DNA of 12,292 nucleotides from Sphingomonas sp. (GCA_025936675.1 JAICSX010000053.1:1-12292); one strand, 5' to 3'. Shown: positions 1-7,701, counted from the stretch's first letter. Program-made: numbers and translations. Notes: generated by a model from the letters alone, not told the origin.

Positions 1-2
1 CG

Positions 3-2096
3 CCGCGCATTGCAGGCATCATCTTCGACGAGGACCACTTTCGGGTCGATCTGTTCATCAACCCTGTGTGGCTCCGTGTCGTTCCTATCGAAACGAAACG
101 CTATCTTTCCACGCCCACCGCGACCCTGTCAGTGAGCAGTTCGAGCGGGCTCGCGCTTTCGGGTTCGAGCGGATCGTCGCCGGTCTACAACCTTCAAAAT
201 CGAACGGTCGTTGGATTTCGCAATGCGCGAGTCCGCACGGATCTTTCATATGCCTCTGGTCTTGGCTTTCTTGCTGACACGATCGTCGGCGAGGTCGATC
301 GGCCCGGAATTCGGTACTCGGCGGGGCTGTTCTGGGCACCCGGGTTGGACCTCACCGGCGAGAGGCGGATCGTTGGCGTCGGGGTCGCGACGCAGTTCGA
401 TACCCGAACTGACCGTGATACTCTTGAGGGCACTCCCTTGATCCTCTTCCTGCCGGACCCTGCACGCGTCGATATTCTCGTGGACGGCCGTCTCGTCGCG
501 TCGGGCAGTTATGAGGCTGGAAACAACGTGCTCGACACTTCGAGCCTGCCGACCGGTTCCTACTCGCTTCTTCTTCGAATCCATGAGGTGAACGGCGCAG
601 TCCGCGATGAACGACGCTTCTTCGCCAAGGACCCGCAGATCGCGCCTGTCGGAGCGCCGGTATATTTCGCTTATGCGGGGAAGCTCGCGAACACCCGGCC
701 TGGACGGCCGATCAGCCTTTCCAGTGACTTTTTTTACCAGTTCGGGACTGCACGTCGCCTGAGTGAACGTGTCGCTGTGGATCTCTCTGTCATCGGCACA
801 TCGCGCAAGCCAGTGGCGGAAGCGGGCGCCTGGCTAATTACCCGTCTCGGCAGCGTTCGCGCAGCTGCGCTCGCATCGAGTGTGGGTGACCATGGTATGC
901 TTCTGCAGATCGCCTCTCATGACCTCGGCGGAATCAACGTCAACTTCGATCTACGACGGATTTCGAGCCGCGATGGGAACCCGCTCGTGCCGATCTCAAC
1001 GTATGTCGACACGTTCGACTCTGCTGCGCCGGATCCGCGACAGCTCGGCAATGGATCCTTCACGCAGGCAAGCGGGAGCGTAGGGTGGCGGCTCGGGCAC
1101 GCGTATCTGGCGTTGGTCGGATCGCTTCGGAAAGACGAAAACCTGCCAGTCGACTACAGTATTGGCCCGAATTTCAGCTGGCCCCTCGTGGCGAGAACCG
1201 GTCTGCAAATTGCCCTGCAAGCTGACGCCCAACTGGCAAACACCGGCAACGCTGCTTATGTCGGCGTTCGGATGCTGTTCAATCGAGCCGAATATTCGGT
1301 GTCCAGCAGTGTTGGTGCCCGGAGTCTTTCGAACAAAGACACGTCCCGTTCGCGGCTCGTGGGAGATACAAGCGCCCAATTTGCTTACAGCGATCACGCG
1401 GGCACCGACATATCCGTTTCGGGCGGTCTGTCACGCGAATTGGATTCTGCCGCCGTGCACGCCGAGGGCATTCTCTACAGCCGTTTTGGTAATCTGCGCG
1501 CCGACGTGCTGCACAACGTGGAGGGGGATCGTAGGACACAGTATGGGGTGACGCTGCAATCAGGGGCGCTCATCGAAAGCCATGAGGCAGTCCTCGGTGG
1601 TCGCGATCTTACCGAAAGCGCGCTCGTGGTCTCGGTCGAGGGTGCTTCGGACGGATCCCAATTCGATGTGCTGATCAACGGACAGGCGCGCGCTCGCGTC
1701 AGGGCCGGTGAGCGCCTTCCGATATACGTGCAGCCCTATCGTGCTTATTCGGTCCGTCTGCGGCCTGTGAACGCCGCGTCGGTGTGGTACGATTCAGCCG
1801 CGCGTGAATTCACTCTATACCCCGGCAATATCCAACATGTCTCGTGGCGGGTAGAACATCTGCTGACGATATTCGGACGGGCCGTTCGGTCAGATGGTAA
1901 GCCGGTGGCGGACGCGCTGGTCGCGTCGCACTTGGGACTAGGCCAGTCGAACTCCGACGGTTATTTCCAGATCGAGACTTCGGCAAACGATGTGATCTCG
2001 TTCGATGGCGGTGATGGAAACGCCTGCAAAGTTAAGATCGGGGCTGTCGATCAGCGCCTCGACTATGCCGCAGTTGGAAGGGTCGTCTGCCAATGA
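3..2096 (+). CDS. Fimbrial outer-membrane usher, CS1/TcfC-like (5' partial)
   Basis: This frame is open from the left edge, so the N-terminus lies outside the window; the GTG at 66 is an internal codon, preceded in frame by a normal usher-like stretch (DEDHFRVDLFINP). The protein would be the outer-membrane pore that receives chaperone-pilin complexes and assembles a fimbria. Evidence seen: an E-set-like segment around nt 460-640 (RVDILVDGRLVASG, later RRFFAKDPQIAPVG), then about 1 kb coding alternating polar/hydrophobic strands typical of a beta-barrel. The C-terminal part has FDVLINGQARARV and a carboxypeptidase-regulatory-like ending (GRAVRSDGKPVADA, SNSDGYFQIE). These fit the alternate chaperone-usher family (CooC/TcfC) better than FimD/PapC ushers. 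The stop overlaps the start of the chaperone gene by 4 bp. Confident about usher; the subfamily is from memory. Confidence 0.88.
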   Translation, partial: PRIAGIIFDEDHFRVDLFINPVWLRVVPIETKRYLSTPTATLSVSSSSGLALSGSSGSSPVYNLQNRTVVGFRNARVRTDLSYASGLGFLADTIVGEVDRPGIRYSAGLFWAPGLDLTGERRIVGVGVATQFDTRTDRDTLEGTPLILFLPDPARVDILVDGRLVASGSYEAGNNVLDTSSLPTGSYSLLLRIHEVNGAVRDERRFFAKDPQIAPVGAPVYFAYAGKLANTRPGRPISLSSDFFYQFGTARRLSERVAVDLSVIGTSRKPVAEAGAWLITRLGSVRAAALASSVGDHGMLLQIASHDLGGINVNFDLRRISSRDGNPLVPISTYVDTFDSAAPDPRQLGNGSFTQASGSVGWRLGHAYLALVGSLRKDENLPVDYSIGPNFSWPLVARTGLQIALQADAQLANTGNAAYVGVRMLFNRAEYSVSSSVGARSLSNKDTSRSRLVGDTSAQFAYSDHAGTDISVSGGLSRELDSAAVHAEGILYSRFGNLRADVLHNVEGDRRTQYGVTLQSGALIESHEAVLGGRDLTESALVVSVEGASDGSQFDVLINGQARARVRAGERLPIYVQPYRAYSVRLRPVNAASVWYDSAAREFTLYPGNIQHVSWRVEHLLTIFGRAVRSDGKPVADALVASHLGLGQSNSDGYFQIETSANDVISFDGGDGNACKVKIGAVDQRLDYAAVGRVVCQ

Positions 2097-2788
2097 AGCA
2101 ACTTCGCGGACCCGCACGCTTGTTTCTCGCCGTCGCATTCACTGTCGCCGTGCCTTGCAGCGGCGCGGGCGCCGAACTGGTTCTCAGTCAGCTTGTTGTG
2201 GAGCTCGCCCCAGGAGACCATCAGCGGGCGGACGTCGAGATATGGAACAGCGGGTCTGACCGGACCTTCGTTGCTGTTGATCCAAGAGAGATTGTCGGTC
2301 CAGGAACCCGCGCGGAATCCAGCAGGGAGGACCCCGATCCGGAGAAACTGGGTTTGCTTGTGTCGCCGCAGCGGCTCATCCTCGAACCCGGCCAGCGGAA
2401 GCTCATTCGAATAGCATCAATCGCCACGAATGATCGCGAACGGGTATATAGGGTAACCGTGAAACCCGTCGTCGGCGAGCTTTCGTCCGCGACTTCCGGA
2501 CTCAAGGTGTTGGTGGGCTACGATGTGCTCGTCCTCGTGAGGCCCCCGGATCCGAAGCCGCATGTTAGTGGCACGAGGCGGAACGGCCAGCTGACGCTCA
2601 CGAATGACGGAAATGTCAGCGTTGAGCTGGTAGACGGGAAGGCATGCCATCCCTCATCGCCAACCTGCACAGAACTGCCGGATGGAAGGCTTTACGTAGG
2701 GGCCGATAAGACGATTGAAGCAGTCGGTGGGTCAAAAGTGAGCTATGAGCTAAAGCTTGGATCGAAGCTCTTTCCAGTTCAATTTTGA
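2093..2788 (+). CDS. Periplasmic fimbrial chaperone
   Basis: A 231-residue exported protein. An N-terminal signal peptide (hydrophobic FLAVAFTVAV, likely cleavage after AGA near residue 27) leads into an Ig-like beta-sandwich. The chaperone signature is the stretch around residues 91-107 (SPQRLILEPGQRKLIRI), resembling the conserved 'P...L.PGq...iRi' strand, followed by RVYRVTVKPV at 117-126 in the first domain. The second domain includes LTLTNDGNVSVEL. In this family the protein binds fimbrial subunits in the periplasm by donor-strand complementation and delivers them to the usher. Its ATG overlaps the usher stop (ATGA), indicating an operon with translational coupling; a GGAAGGG lies about 11 nt upstream. 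No pilin or adhesin gene follows, so subunits must lie upstream, off the left edge, or elsewhere. Confidence 0.85.
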   Translation: MKQLRGPARLFLAVAFTVAVPCSGAGAELVLSQLVVELAPGDHQRADVEIWNSGSDRTFVAVDPREIVGPGTRAESSREDPDPEKLGLLVSPQRLILEPGQRKLIRIASIATNDRERVYRVTVKPVVGELSSATSGLKVLVGYDVLVLVRPPDPKPHVSGTRRNGQLTLTNDGNVSVELVDGKACHPSSPTCTELPDGRLYVGADKTIEAVGGSKVSYELKLGSKLFPVQF

Positions 2789-2935
2789 GTTTTTCTTGTG
2801 GGCGATTGTGGTTTGGCACCCGCGGGCCTTTTCGAACAAGTGCCCAAGATTTTGATCTCTCGTGAATTGTCGTTATTAAATCGTTTACCGAAAGCTTACA
2901 GGATCGTGCGATCACTGTTCAGTGGGGGTGGGCAG

Positions 2936-3148
2936 ATGGAAGATGGACAGAAGGGTCAGCGCGATCTGCTGACAGAAGCGGCCGCACATTTGCGATTGGC
3001 GCTGCAGCTACTCGATGCTGCGGACGCTCCGGCCCACATCGGGGCTCACGTCGATCTCGCTGCGCACCAGCTTGAGACGGAGATTATCGAACCTCTCTCG
3101 GTCGGGGTGGCATCGGCCGTCTCTCGCTACGGACAGCCGCTTCAATGA
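2936..3148 (+). CDS. Small conserved-looking protein, copy A of a duplicated module
   Basis: A 70-residue cytoplasmic protein without signal peptide or membrane helix. Its core (LLDAADAPAHIGAHVDLAAH, then QL) matches the core of the 66-residue protein at 4054-4254 (LLDGAEAPVHIAAHLDLALH, then QL), so the two are paralogues. The shared reading frame is the main argument that both are real genes. I chose the ATG at 2936 because a purine-rich GGGGGTGGG sits just upstream and because the copies then match in length; the same frame stays open upstream to 2798 without recognisable content. The helical, His/Asp-containing core suggests a small partner or regulatory protein, but the function is unknown. 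It faces a MarR-like regulator gene (3375-3830, opposite strand), the same layout as copy B. Confidence 0.68.
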   Translation: MEDGQKGQRDLLTEAAAHLRLALQLLDAADAPAHIGAHVDLAAHQLETEIIEPLSVGVASAVSRYGQPLQ

Positions 3149-3374
3149 GGCGCTGATCATCAAAGACGATGTTTCGCCGCGTTTGCCGGGCGCGGCTTCG
3201 ATGTCGTTGAAGGCCGCGGGGCTTCCGTTGGGCGATTGGACGCAAGGTTACGTCGTCAGTGACAGGCACGAAGGCATGAGCTTGAAATTCTCCTGTCGCG
3301 ATTCGTTAGCGGTAGCAGCCGACCTCTTCTTTGAGTGAATGTGCACCCATTCGTCCACGTGTTCTGCGCCCGAG

Positions 3375-3830
3375 CTAGACTCCTGCGATCTCGGGTCCGC
3401 GGAAATATTCCTCGAGCGCGGCAACCGCGCGCTCGGACAAATCGACGAAGATGCGACGCCGATCATCGCTGTCCCGAACCCTCCGGACAAGTCCGGCACT
3501 TTCCATCTGATGGATCCACCTCAAGGCGGTCGTGCTCGGCACTGCTGCAGCCTTGCAGAGCTCACTCACAATCGTGCGCTCACCCGCCAATCTCATCGCA
3601 TAGAGCTCAAGAAGAATGTCCCATGCAGGATCGGCGAAGATACCTGGATCGAAGAGCGCTTCGCGCCGCCGCCGCGCCCGAAGCATCGCTCTAAGCCATT
3701 GGACCGAGATTTCTTCGGGCGGGAGGTGTGGATCGAATGTGCCGAGCATCACATGCAACTGCGACAACTCGGCTTGAACCTGCTCCAGCTGCTTGAGGAC
3801 CATCTGCCGCGAATATTCCCTCTTTGACAA
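3375..3830 (-). CDS. MarR-like winged-helix transcriptional regulator, copy A
   Basis: A 151-residue predicted DNA-binding protein. Residues 10-30 are an amphipathic, probably coiled, N-terminal helix (VLKQLEQVQAELSQLHVML). FADPAWDILLELY occupies about 65-77, the helix-turn-helix (SELCKAAAVPSTTALRWI) about 89-106, and the wing (DSDDRRRIFVDLS) about 120-132. This is the core MarR-type winged-helix order, and length is normal. The start is TTG at 3830 rather than the ATG at 3803 because a nearly ideal Shine-Dalgarno lies 8 nt upstream. It is paralogous to the protein at 4285-4764: the FADPAWDILLELYA stretch is identical. It probably controls neighbouring genes, perhaps the fimbrial operon or its paired small protein; target and ligand are unknown. 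Confidence 0.82.
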   Translation of the reverse strand: MSKREYSRQMVLKQLEQVQAELSQLHVMLGTFDPHLPPEEISVQWLRAMLRARRRREALFDPGIFADPAWDILLELYAMRLAGERTIVSELCKAAAVPSTTALRWIHQMESAGLVRRVRDSDDRRRIFVDLSERAVAALEEYFRGPEIAGV

Positions 3831-3837
3831 TCGCCGG

Positions 3838-3847
3838 ACCTCCTCCT
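3838..3847 (-). promoter_or_regulatory. Strong ribosome binding site that fixes a TTG start
   Basis: On the minus strand this reads AGGAGGAGGT, an almost perfect anti-16S match, 7-8 nt before the TTG at 3830. It supports TTG initiation for the regulator rather than the ATG 27 nt further in. Confidence 0.75.
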
Positions 3848-4001
3848 GATTGGTCGAATGGGCCGTCGAGTTACCGGAGGCAAGCGACGATGGCGTTTCG
3901 GCGCGGCCCCTCTCAGGTGACAGGACGATCCTGCCGCTGTCGTGTGGAGATTGTTCCAGTTCAGGACAACAGGTGGTCGCATGCTAGCAGAACGACCGAT
4001 T

Positions 4002-4011
4002 TTTCCGGAAA
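4002..4011. promoter_or_regulatory. Candidate operator palindrome TTTCCGGAAA
   Basis: A perfect 10-bp palindrome in the gap between the divergent regulator A (start 3830) and small gene B (ATG 4054), ending 43 nt before that ATG. A similar but imperfect TTTACCGAAA (2884-2893, 8 of 10 identical) ends exactly 43 nt before the ATG of small gene A. MarR-type proteins commonly bind short palindromes near promoters, so an operator role is plausible. The rest of the two upstream regions does not align, so chance is not excluded. Confidence 0.35.
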
Positions 4012-4053
4012 TGATCGCTCGGGCCTAACCACAAGAACGATCATCAGGACGAC

Positions 4054-4254
4054 ATGACATTACAGCAGACGCCTGACCGCCAGTCAGTGTTCGCCGAAGC
4101 GCTCAAACATATTGAGTGCGCGATCGAGCTGCTCGATGGGGCGGAAGCGCCGGTCCATATTGCTGCGCACTTAGATCTCGCCCTTCATCAACTTGGCGAT
4201 GTGATCGCGTCCCAATCTGCAGCGGCGAGCATGCATTCGCGCTTTACGGATTAA
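4054..4254 (+). CDS. Small conserved-looking protein, copy B of a duplicated module
   Basis: A 66-residue cytoplasmic protein paralogous to the product of 2936-3148. The shared core runs from roughly residue 20 to 50 (pattern LD-x-A-x-AP-x-HI-x-AH-x-DLA-x-HQL), after which the C-termini diverge. ATG 4054 is preceded by AGGA at 4046-4049, a slightly close spacing. The stop at 4254 lies only 30 nt from the end of the convergent regulator B (4285), tighter than the 226-nt gap in copy A. No known domain is recognised. I infer a protein working with, or controlled by, the adjacent winged-helix regulator because the pair was duplicated as a unit. Confidence 0.68.
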   Translation: MTLQQTPDRQSVFAEALKHIECAIELLDGAEAPVHIAAHLDLALHQLGDVIASQSAAASMHSRFTD

Positions 4255-4284
4255 CCGCTCGGTGCGATCGCCAGCCGCTCTGCA

Positions 4285-4764
4285 TCACGCTCCTTCAACG
4301 CATCCGATTGCACCGAAATATGATTTCATAGCTCCGAAGCCGCGCTCGGAGATGCTGACCCATATCCGCCTGCCGTCGAACACATCGGGTTCCCGCTCTA
4401 CAAGTCCGTCGCCGTGAAGCTTGTCGATCCACCGCAACGCGGTGGTTGGTGGAACGGCGGCGGCAAGACAAAGTTTTGAAACGGATGTGCGGCGCTGATC
4501 GCAACGAAGGGCGTACAGTTCCAGGAGGATGTCCCAAGCCGGGTCTGCGAATAGATCGCTGCCGAAAAAGCGCCTTCTTGCCGTCCTTGCATCGATGATG
4601 CGGCGGACGAGGTTCGCTGAAGTCGCGCTTGGGAGCGCCATACAGCTAGCCTCTTCTGCGAGCCGTTCAACGTTTGTCATGATCAGCGCTACTCTGGAGC
4701 GGGGATCCAGCTCCACGCTGCGAGTGCGGTGATATTCATCGGAGAGCGGACGTGGCGTGTTCAT
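4285..4764 (-). CDS. MarR-like winged-helix transcriptional regulator, copy B
   Basis: A 159-residue predicted DNA-binding protein, second paralogue of the regulator at 3375-3830. FADPAWDILLELY occupies about residues 72-84, the helix-turn-helix (SKLCLAAAVPPTTALRWI) about 96-113, and the wing (DVFDGRRIWVSIS) about 117-129. The N-terminal region differs from copy A except for general helical character. The start is uncertain: ATG at 4764 has GGGGT about 7 nt upstream and is preferred, but in-frame ATG at 4782 and TTG at 4791 would add 6 or 9 residues. It converges on small gene B with a 30-nt gap. Likely an autoregulator or regulator of nearby genes; the ligand is unknown. Confidence 0.8.
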   Translation of the reverse strand: MNTPRPLSDEYHRTRSVELDPRSRVALIMTNVERLAEEASCMALPSATSANLVRRIIDARTARRRFFGSDLFADPAWDILLELYALRCDQRRTSVSKLCLAAAVPPTTALRWIDKLHGDGLVEREPDVFDGRRIWVSISERGFGAMKSYFGAIGCVEGA

Positions 4765-5283
4765 TCGGATACCCCATTTCATCTGAACCAATCCGAGCGA
4801 GCCAATCGTCCTCCCGAATGGTTAACAGAATCTTGAGGCTGCCTTCAGAAATGGACCATTTTGGATTGGAGTACAGCACGTTATTCGATTTTCGAAAATG
4901 ACTGCGGAAAGCATTCTCGATCACACATAGAGGGATGCTCGCGCTCTTGGGCCTGGTCACCGCTTCACCGCAAAGAACCGGATCGGGCATAATTTCAGAC
5001 CGATGGGGCGCGGCAATGGACAAATCGGATTCCAGCGAGACATCTCGCTCATCGCGCATCGGCACCAGCGAACCGCGGACCGAACTTAGAATCCGATATT
5101 CTGCCCTCCTTTCAACGGCGATCAGCGATGCGTCGCAAGAGCCCTGACACGCAGCGCGAACGTCCGAGCTCGATCGCGATTGCGCCAGCTGGTCGCGCAT
5201 CACCGAAAGGTCGGCACTCTACAGGGGATCTTGCGCAGGTCTCACGGATGCGCATTATGTGGCTGCCGGGGAAGGGGGATTTC
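4765..5283. other. Intergenic stretch without a convincing gene
   Basis: About 520 bp separate the divergent regulator B and the S9 peptidase. On the minus strand a frame of 155 codons is open from 5203 to 4736. It overlaps the regulator start, and I recognise no domain in its product; composition and codon pattern do not persuade me, although AAGGAGG followed by ERRAEYRI is present near 5110. A 12-bp palindrome sits at 4888-4899. The promoters of both flanking genes should lie here, but I cannot place a clear -35/-10 pair. Confidence 0.4.
4888..4899. promoter_or_regulatory. Candidate operator palindrome ATTTTCGAAAAT
   Basis: A perfect 12-bp AT-rich palindrome in GC-rich DNA, about 125 bp upstream of regulator B's preferred start. 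TTTTCGAACA at 2829-2838, upstream of small gene A, matches its core at 9 of 10 positions. It could be a binding site for one of the two winged-helix proteins; no functional evidence. Confidence 0.3.
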
Positions 5284-7263
5284 ATGAAATTGCGTGTTGC
5301 GTTGCTCGCCTGTGCGGGCCTGTTTGTCGTTGCGCCGGCCTTTGCTCAGGACGCGGGTCTCGCCGCGGATGCAAAGGCTTTCGGTTCTCGCGAGGCAGTC
5401 ATCGAGCCGAGGCTGTCGCCTGACGGCACCAGCGTCATGTACCTGACGCCCGGGCCCGGTCCGAAGACCTATGCGGTGATCTCGAATTTGGCGACCGGTC
5501 AGTCGACAGTGATGACCAGCTCCGACGGGAACCCGGAAGTTCTTCGCTGGTGCGACTATTCGGCCGCGGATCGCGCGGTGTGCCTGGTCAGCGGCACCGC
5601 GGAGCGGTCCGGGCAGCTTCTCGGCTTCGAGCGGCTGCTCGCGATGAATACGGACGGCAAGGAAGCGAAGCTGCTCGGCCAGCCCGAGAGCGAATATGAT
5701 GCGGGCCTGCGCCAGTTCGATGCAAGCGTCCTCGACTGGGGGACGCGGAGCGACGGCAAGCTGCTGATGGCGCGCCAATACGTGCCCGAGGCGGGCAAGA
5801 TCGGATCGAACATCATCCGCACCAAGAGCGGGCTTGGAGTCGACCTGATCGACACGCGCTCGCTTCGCGCCGATCATGTCGAAGAGCCGAAGAACAGCGC
5901 GTCGGACTACATGACCGACGGCCGCGGCCACGTGCGGATCATGCGGGTCGACGAGGCGAAGTCCGACGGGACGCTGAGCGGACGGATCAAATATTTCTAC
6001 CGCACGGCAAACTCGCGCGACTGGAAGACGCTGGTCGATTATGCGGATTGGCAGCAGCAGATGCAGCCGCTCGCGGTCGATGCCGACATCGATTCGCTCT
6101 ACGCGCTCAAGAAGAAGGACGGGCGGTACGCGCTGTACGCGATCAAGCTCGATGGAAGCGGCGCCGAAACGCTGGTTGCGTCCAACCCCTCGGTCGATAT
6201 CGACGATGTCGTCCGCATCGGCGACGGGCTCAAGGTCATCGGCTACACCTATGCCGACGAGTCGAGGCACGCGATCTATTTCGATCCCGAGTTCAAGGCA
6301 CTCGCGGAGTCGCTGTCCAAAGCCCTGCCGCACCTGCCGCTCGTCGACTTCGTCGATTCGAGCGCCGACGGGCGCAAGCTGCTGATCTTGGCGAGCAGCG
6401 ACAGCGATCCGGGCCGTTATTATCTGTTCGACCGCGACAAGAAGACGCTCAACGAGGCCATGTTCGAGCGGCCCGAGCTGCAGGGGCGGACGCTGGCGCA
6501 GGTGAAGCCGGTGACGGTCACCGGCGGCGGCGGCACGCAAATCCCGGCGTATTTGACGCTTCCGCCCGGCAAGGAGTCGGCGAAGAACCTGCCGGCGGTG
6601 ATCCTTCCGCACGGCGGGCCGAGCGCACGCGACGAATGGGGCTTCGACTGGCTCCCGCAGTTCCTCGCCGCCCGCGGCTATGCGGTGCTCCAGCCCGAAT
6701 ATCGCGGCTCGGCCGGCTTCGGCGACACGTGGCTGAACATCAACGGCTTCGTCAATTGGCGCACGTCGATGTCGGACATCGCGGCGTCGACCCGCTGGCT
6801 CGCGGCGCAAGGCATCGCCGACCCGAAGCGGATTGCGATCGTCGGCTGGTCCTACGGCGGCTACGCGGCGCTGATGGAAGCCGAGACCGATCCGTCGCTG
6901 TACAAGGCGGTCGTCGCCGTCGCGCCGGTGACCGACCTCCAGCTGCTGAAGCAGGATTCGGCCAACTTCACCGACGCGGCGGTGGTCGACGATTTCGTCG
7001 GGACCGGGCCGCACATCGTCGAGGGCTCACCGCTGCGCCATGCCGACAAGATCCAGGTGCCGGTGCTTCTCGCCCACGGCGACCTCGACCAGAACGTCCG
7101 CTTCTGGCAGTCGCAGAAGATGGCCTCGGCGCTCCAGGACGCGGGCAAGCAGGTCGAGTTCCTCCAGTACAAGGGCCTCGACCACCAACTCCGCGATTCG
7201 ACCGCGCGCACCGACCTCCTGACCCACATCGGCGCGCTGCTCGACAAGACCATCGGGCACTAG
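5284..7263 (+). CDS. Secreted S9-family (prolyl oligopeptidase/DPP-like) serine peptidase
   Basis: A 659-residue exported peptidase. The ATG at 5284 is chosen over the frame opening at 5128 because it begins a classical signal peptide (MKLRVALLACAGLFVV, Ala-x-Ala cleavage before QDAG) and follows a purine-rich AAGGGGGA. Residues about 30-400 would form the beta-propeller typical of S9 enzymes (repeated short segments such as LSPDGTSVMYL and DGRYALYAIKLDG). The C-terminal alpha/beta-hydrolase domain has HGGPSARD, then GWSYGGY with nucleophile Ser523, HGDLDQNV with Asp602, and KGLDHQL with His634, a complete triad. The family cleaves short peptides, often after proline or releasing dipeptides; exact specificity cannot be read. 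Normal length, high GC, monocistronic by context, facing a convergent small membrane protein gene. Confidence 0.92.
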   Translation: MKLRVALLACAGLFVVAPAFAQDAGLAADAKAFGSREAVIEPRLSPDGTSVMYLTPGPGPKTYAVISNLATGQSTVMTSSDGNPEVLRWCDYSAADRAVCLVSGTAERSGQLLGFERLLAMNTDGKEAKLLGQPESEYDAGLRQFDASVLDWGTRSDGKLLMARQYVPEAGKIGSNIIRTKSGLGVDLIDTRSLRADHVEEPKNSASDYMTDGRGHVRIMRVDEAKSDGTLSGRIKYFYRTANSRDWKTLVDYADWQQQMQPLAVDADIDSLYALKKKDGRYALYAIKLDGSGAETLVASNPSVDIDDVVRIGDGLKVIGYTYADESRHAIYFDPEFKALAESLSKALPHLPLVDFVDSSADGRKLLILASSDSDPGRYYLFDRDKKTLNEAMFERPELQGRTLAQVKPVTVTGGGGTQIPAYLTLPPGKESAKNLPAVILPHGGPSARDEWGFDWLPQFLAARGYAVLQPEYRGSAGFGDTWLNINGFVNWRTSMSDIAASTRWLAAQGIADPKRIAIVGWSYGGYAALMEAETDPSLYKAVVAVAPVTDLQLLKQDSANFTDAAVVDDFVGTGPHIVEGSPLRHADKIQVPVLLAHGDLDQNVRFWQSQKMASALQDAGKQVEFLQYKGLDHQLRDSTARTDLLTHIGALLDKTIGH

Positions 7264-7286
7264 CCGTTTCCGAATTTCGTCTCCCG

Positions 7287-7314
7287 TGCCCGCGCCGGCA
7301 ACACCGGCCGGGCA
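7287..7314 (+). terminator. Probable terminator of the S9 peptidase gene
   Basis: Twenty-four nucleotides after the peptidase stop the DNA folds into a hairpin: outer stem TGCCCG/CGGGCA, a small internal loop, inner stem CCGG/CCGG, loop CAACA, followed by GGTCGTTCTT. The U-run is weak, but position between convergent genes fits. Confidence 0.5.
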
Positions 7315-7338
7315 GGTCGTTCTTGAGCATTCACCGCG

Positions 7339-7506
7339 CTACGGCCGCCCGAAGAACCTCAGGTAGAAGGCGCCGAACAGCAGGACGATGCCGATATTGG
7401 CGATCAGCCGCTCGAGGAAGCGCTGCCTGAAGAAGGCGATGTCGACGCCAACGACGACGGAGATCATCACGACCACGTAGAGCACCACGGCTGCATGCCT
7501 GGTCAT
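7339..7506 (-). CDS. Small two-helix inner-membrane protein
   Basis: A 55-residue protein beginning MTRHAAVVLYVVVMISVVVG and ending FYLRFFGRP. It has two clear hydrophobic segments, about residues 5-26 and 34-52, joined by a charged turn (FRQRFLERL), so it should be a helical hairpin in the cytoplasmic membrane with positively charged residues in the turn and at the C-terminus. On the minus strand a GGAGGT lies about 9-10 nt before the ATG, which strongly supports translation. I recall similar small hypothetical proteins in sphingomonads but know no function. It converges on the S9 peptidase gene. Confidence 0.72.
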   Translation of the reverse strand: MTRHAAVVLYVVVMISVVVGVDIAFFRQRFLERLIANIGIVLLFGAFYLRFFGRP

Positions 7507-7701
7507 CCGATCAAGACCTCCATCCGAAATTGCTTAGTAGCCCAACGCGTGCATTGAGATGCGTCGATCGCGCTCGCCCGCCCATAAGGCACGAGGAAAA
7601 GCAAAACCTGCGCGACCAGTAGGGCGATGGTGGGGAGTACTCGTCCGAGGGGCCGGTGCGGAATCGAGGAGCGGAAGCGCGAAACGCAGCGATTGCAGCG
7701 A

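Noticed and set aside
3015..3160. PilZ-like RxxxR and NxSxxG pattern in a second frame over small gene A
   Set aside because: The overlapping frame is the one conserved in paralogue B, so this pattern is most likely coincidence.
5242..7014. 590-codon open frame antisense to the S9 peptidase
   Set aside because: It mirrors a high-GC gene with strong codon bias; the product is Arg/Val/Asp-rich without domains, while the + strand has a signal peptide and complete catalytic triad.
6048..7430. 460-codon + frame inside the peptidase gene
   Set aside because: Arg/Ala/Pro-rich frame-shifted reading of the same gene with no recognisable motif.
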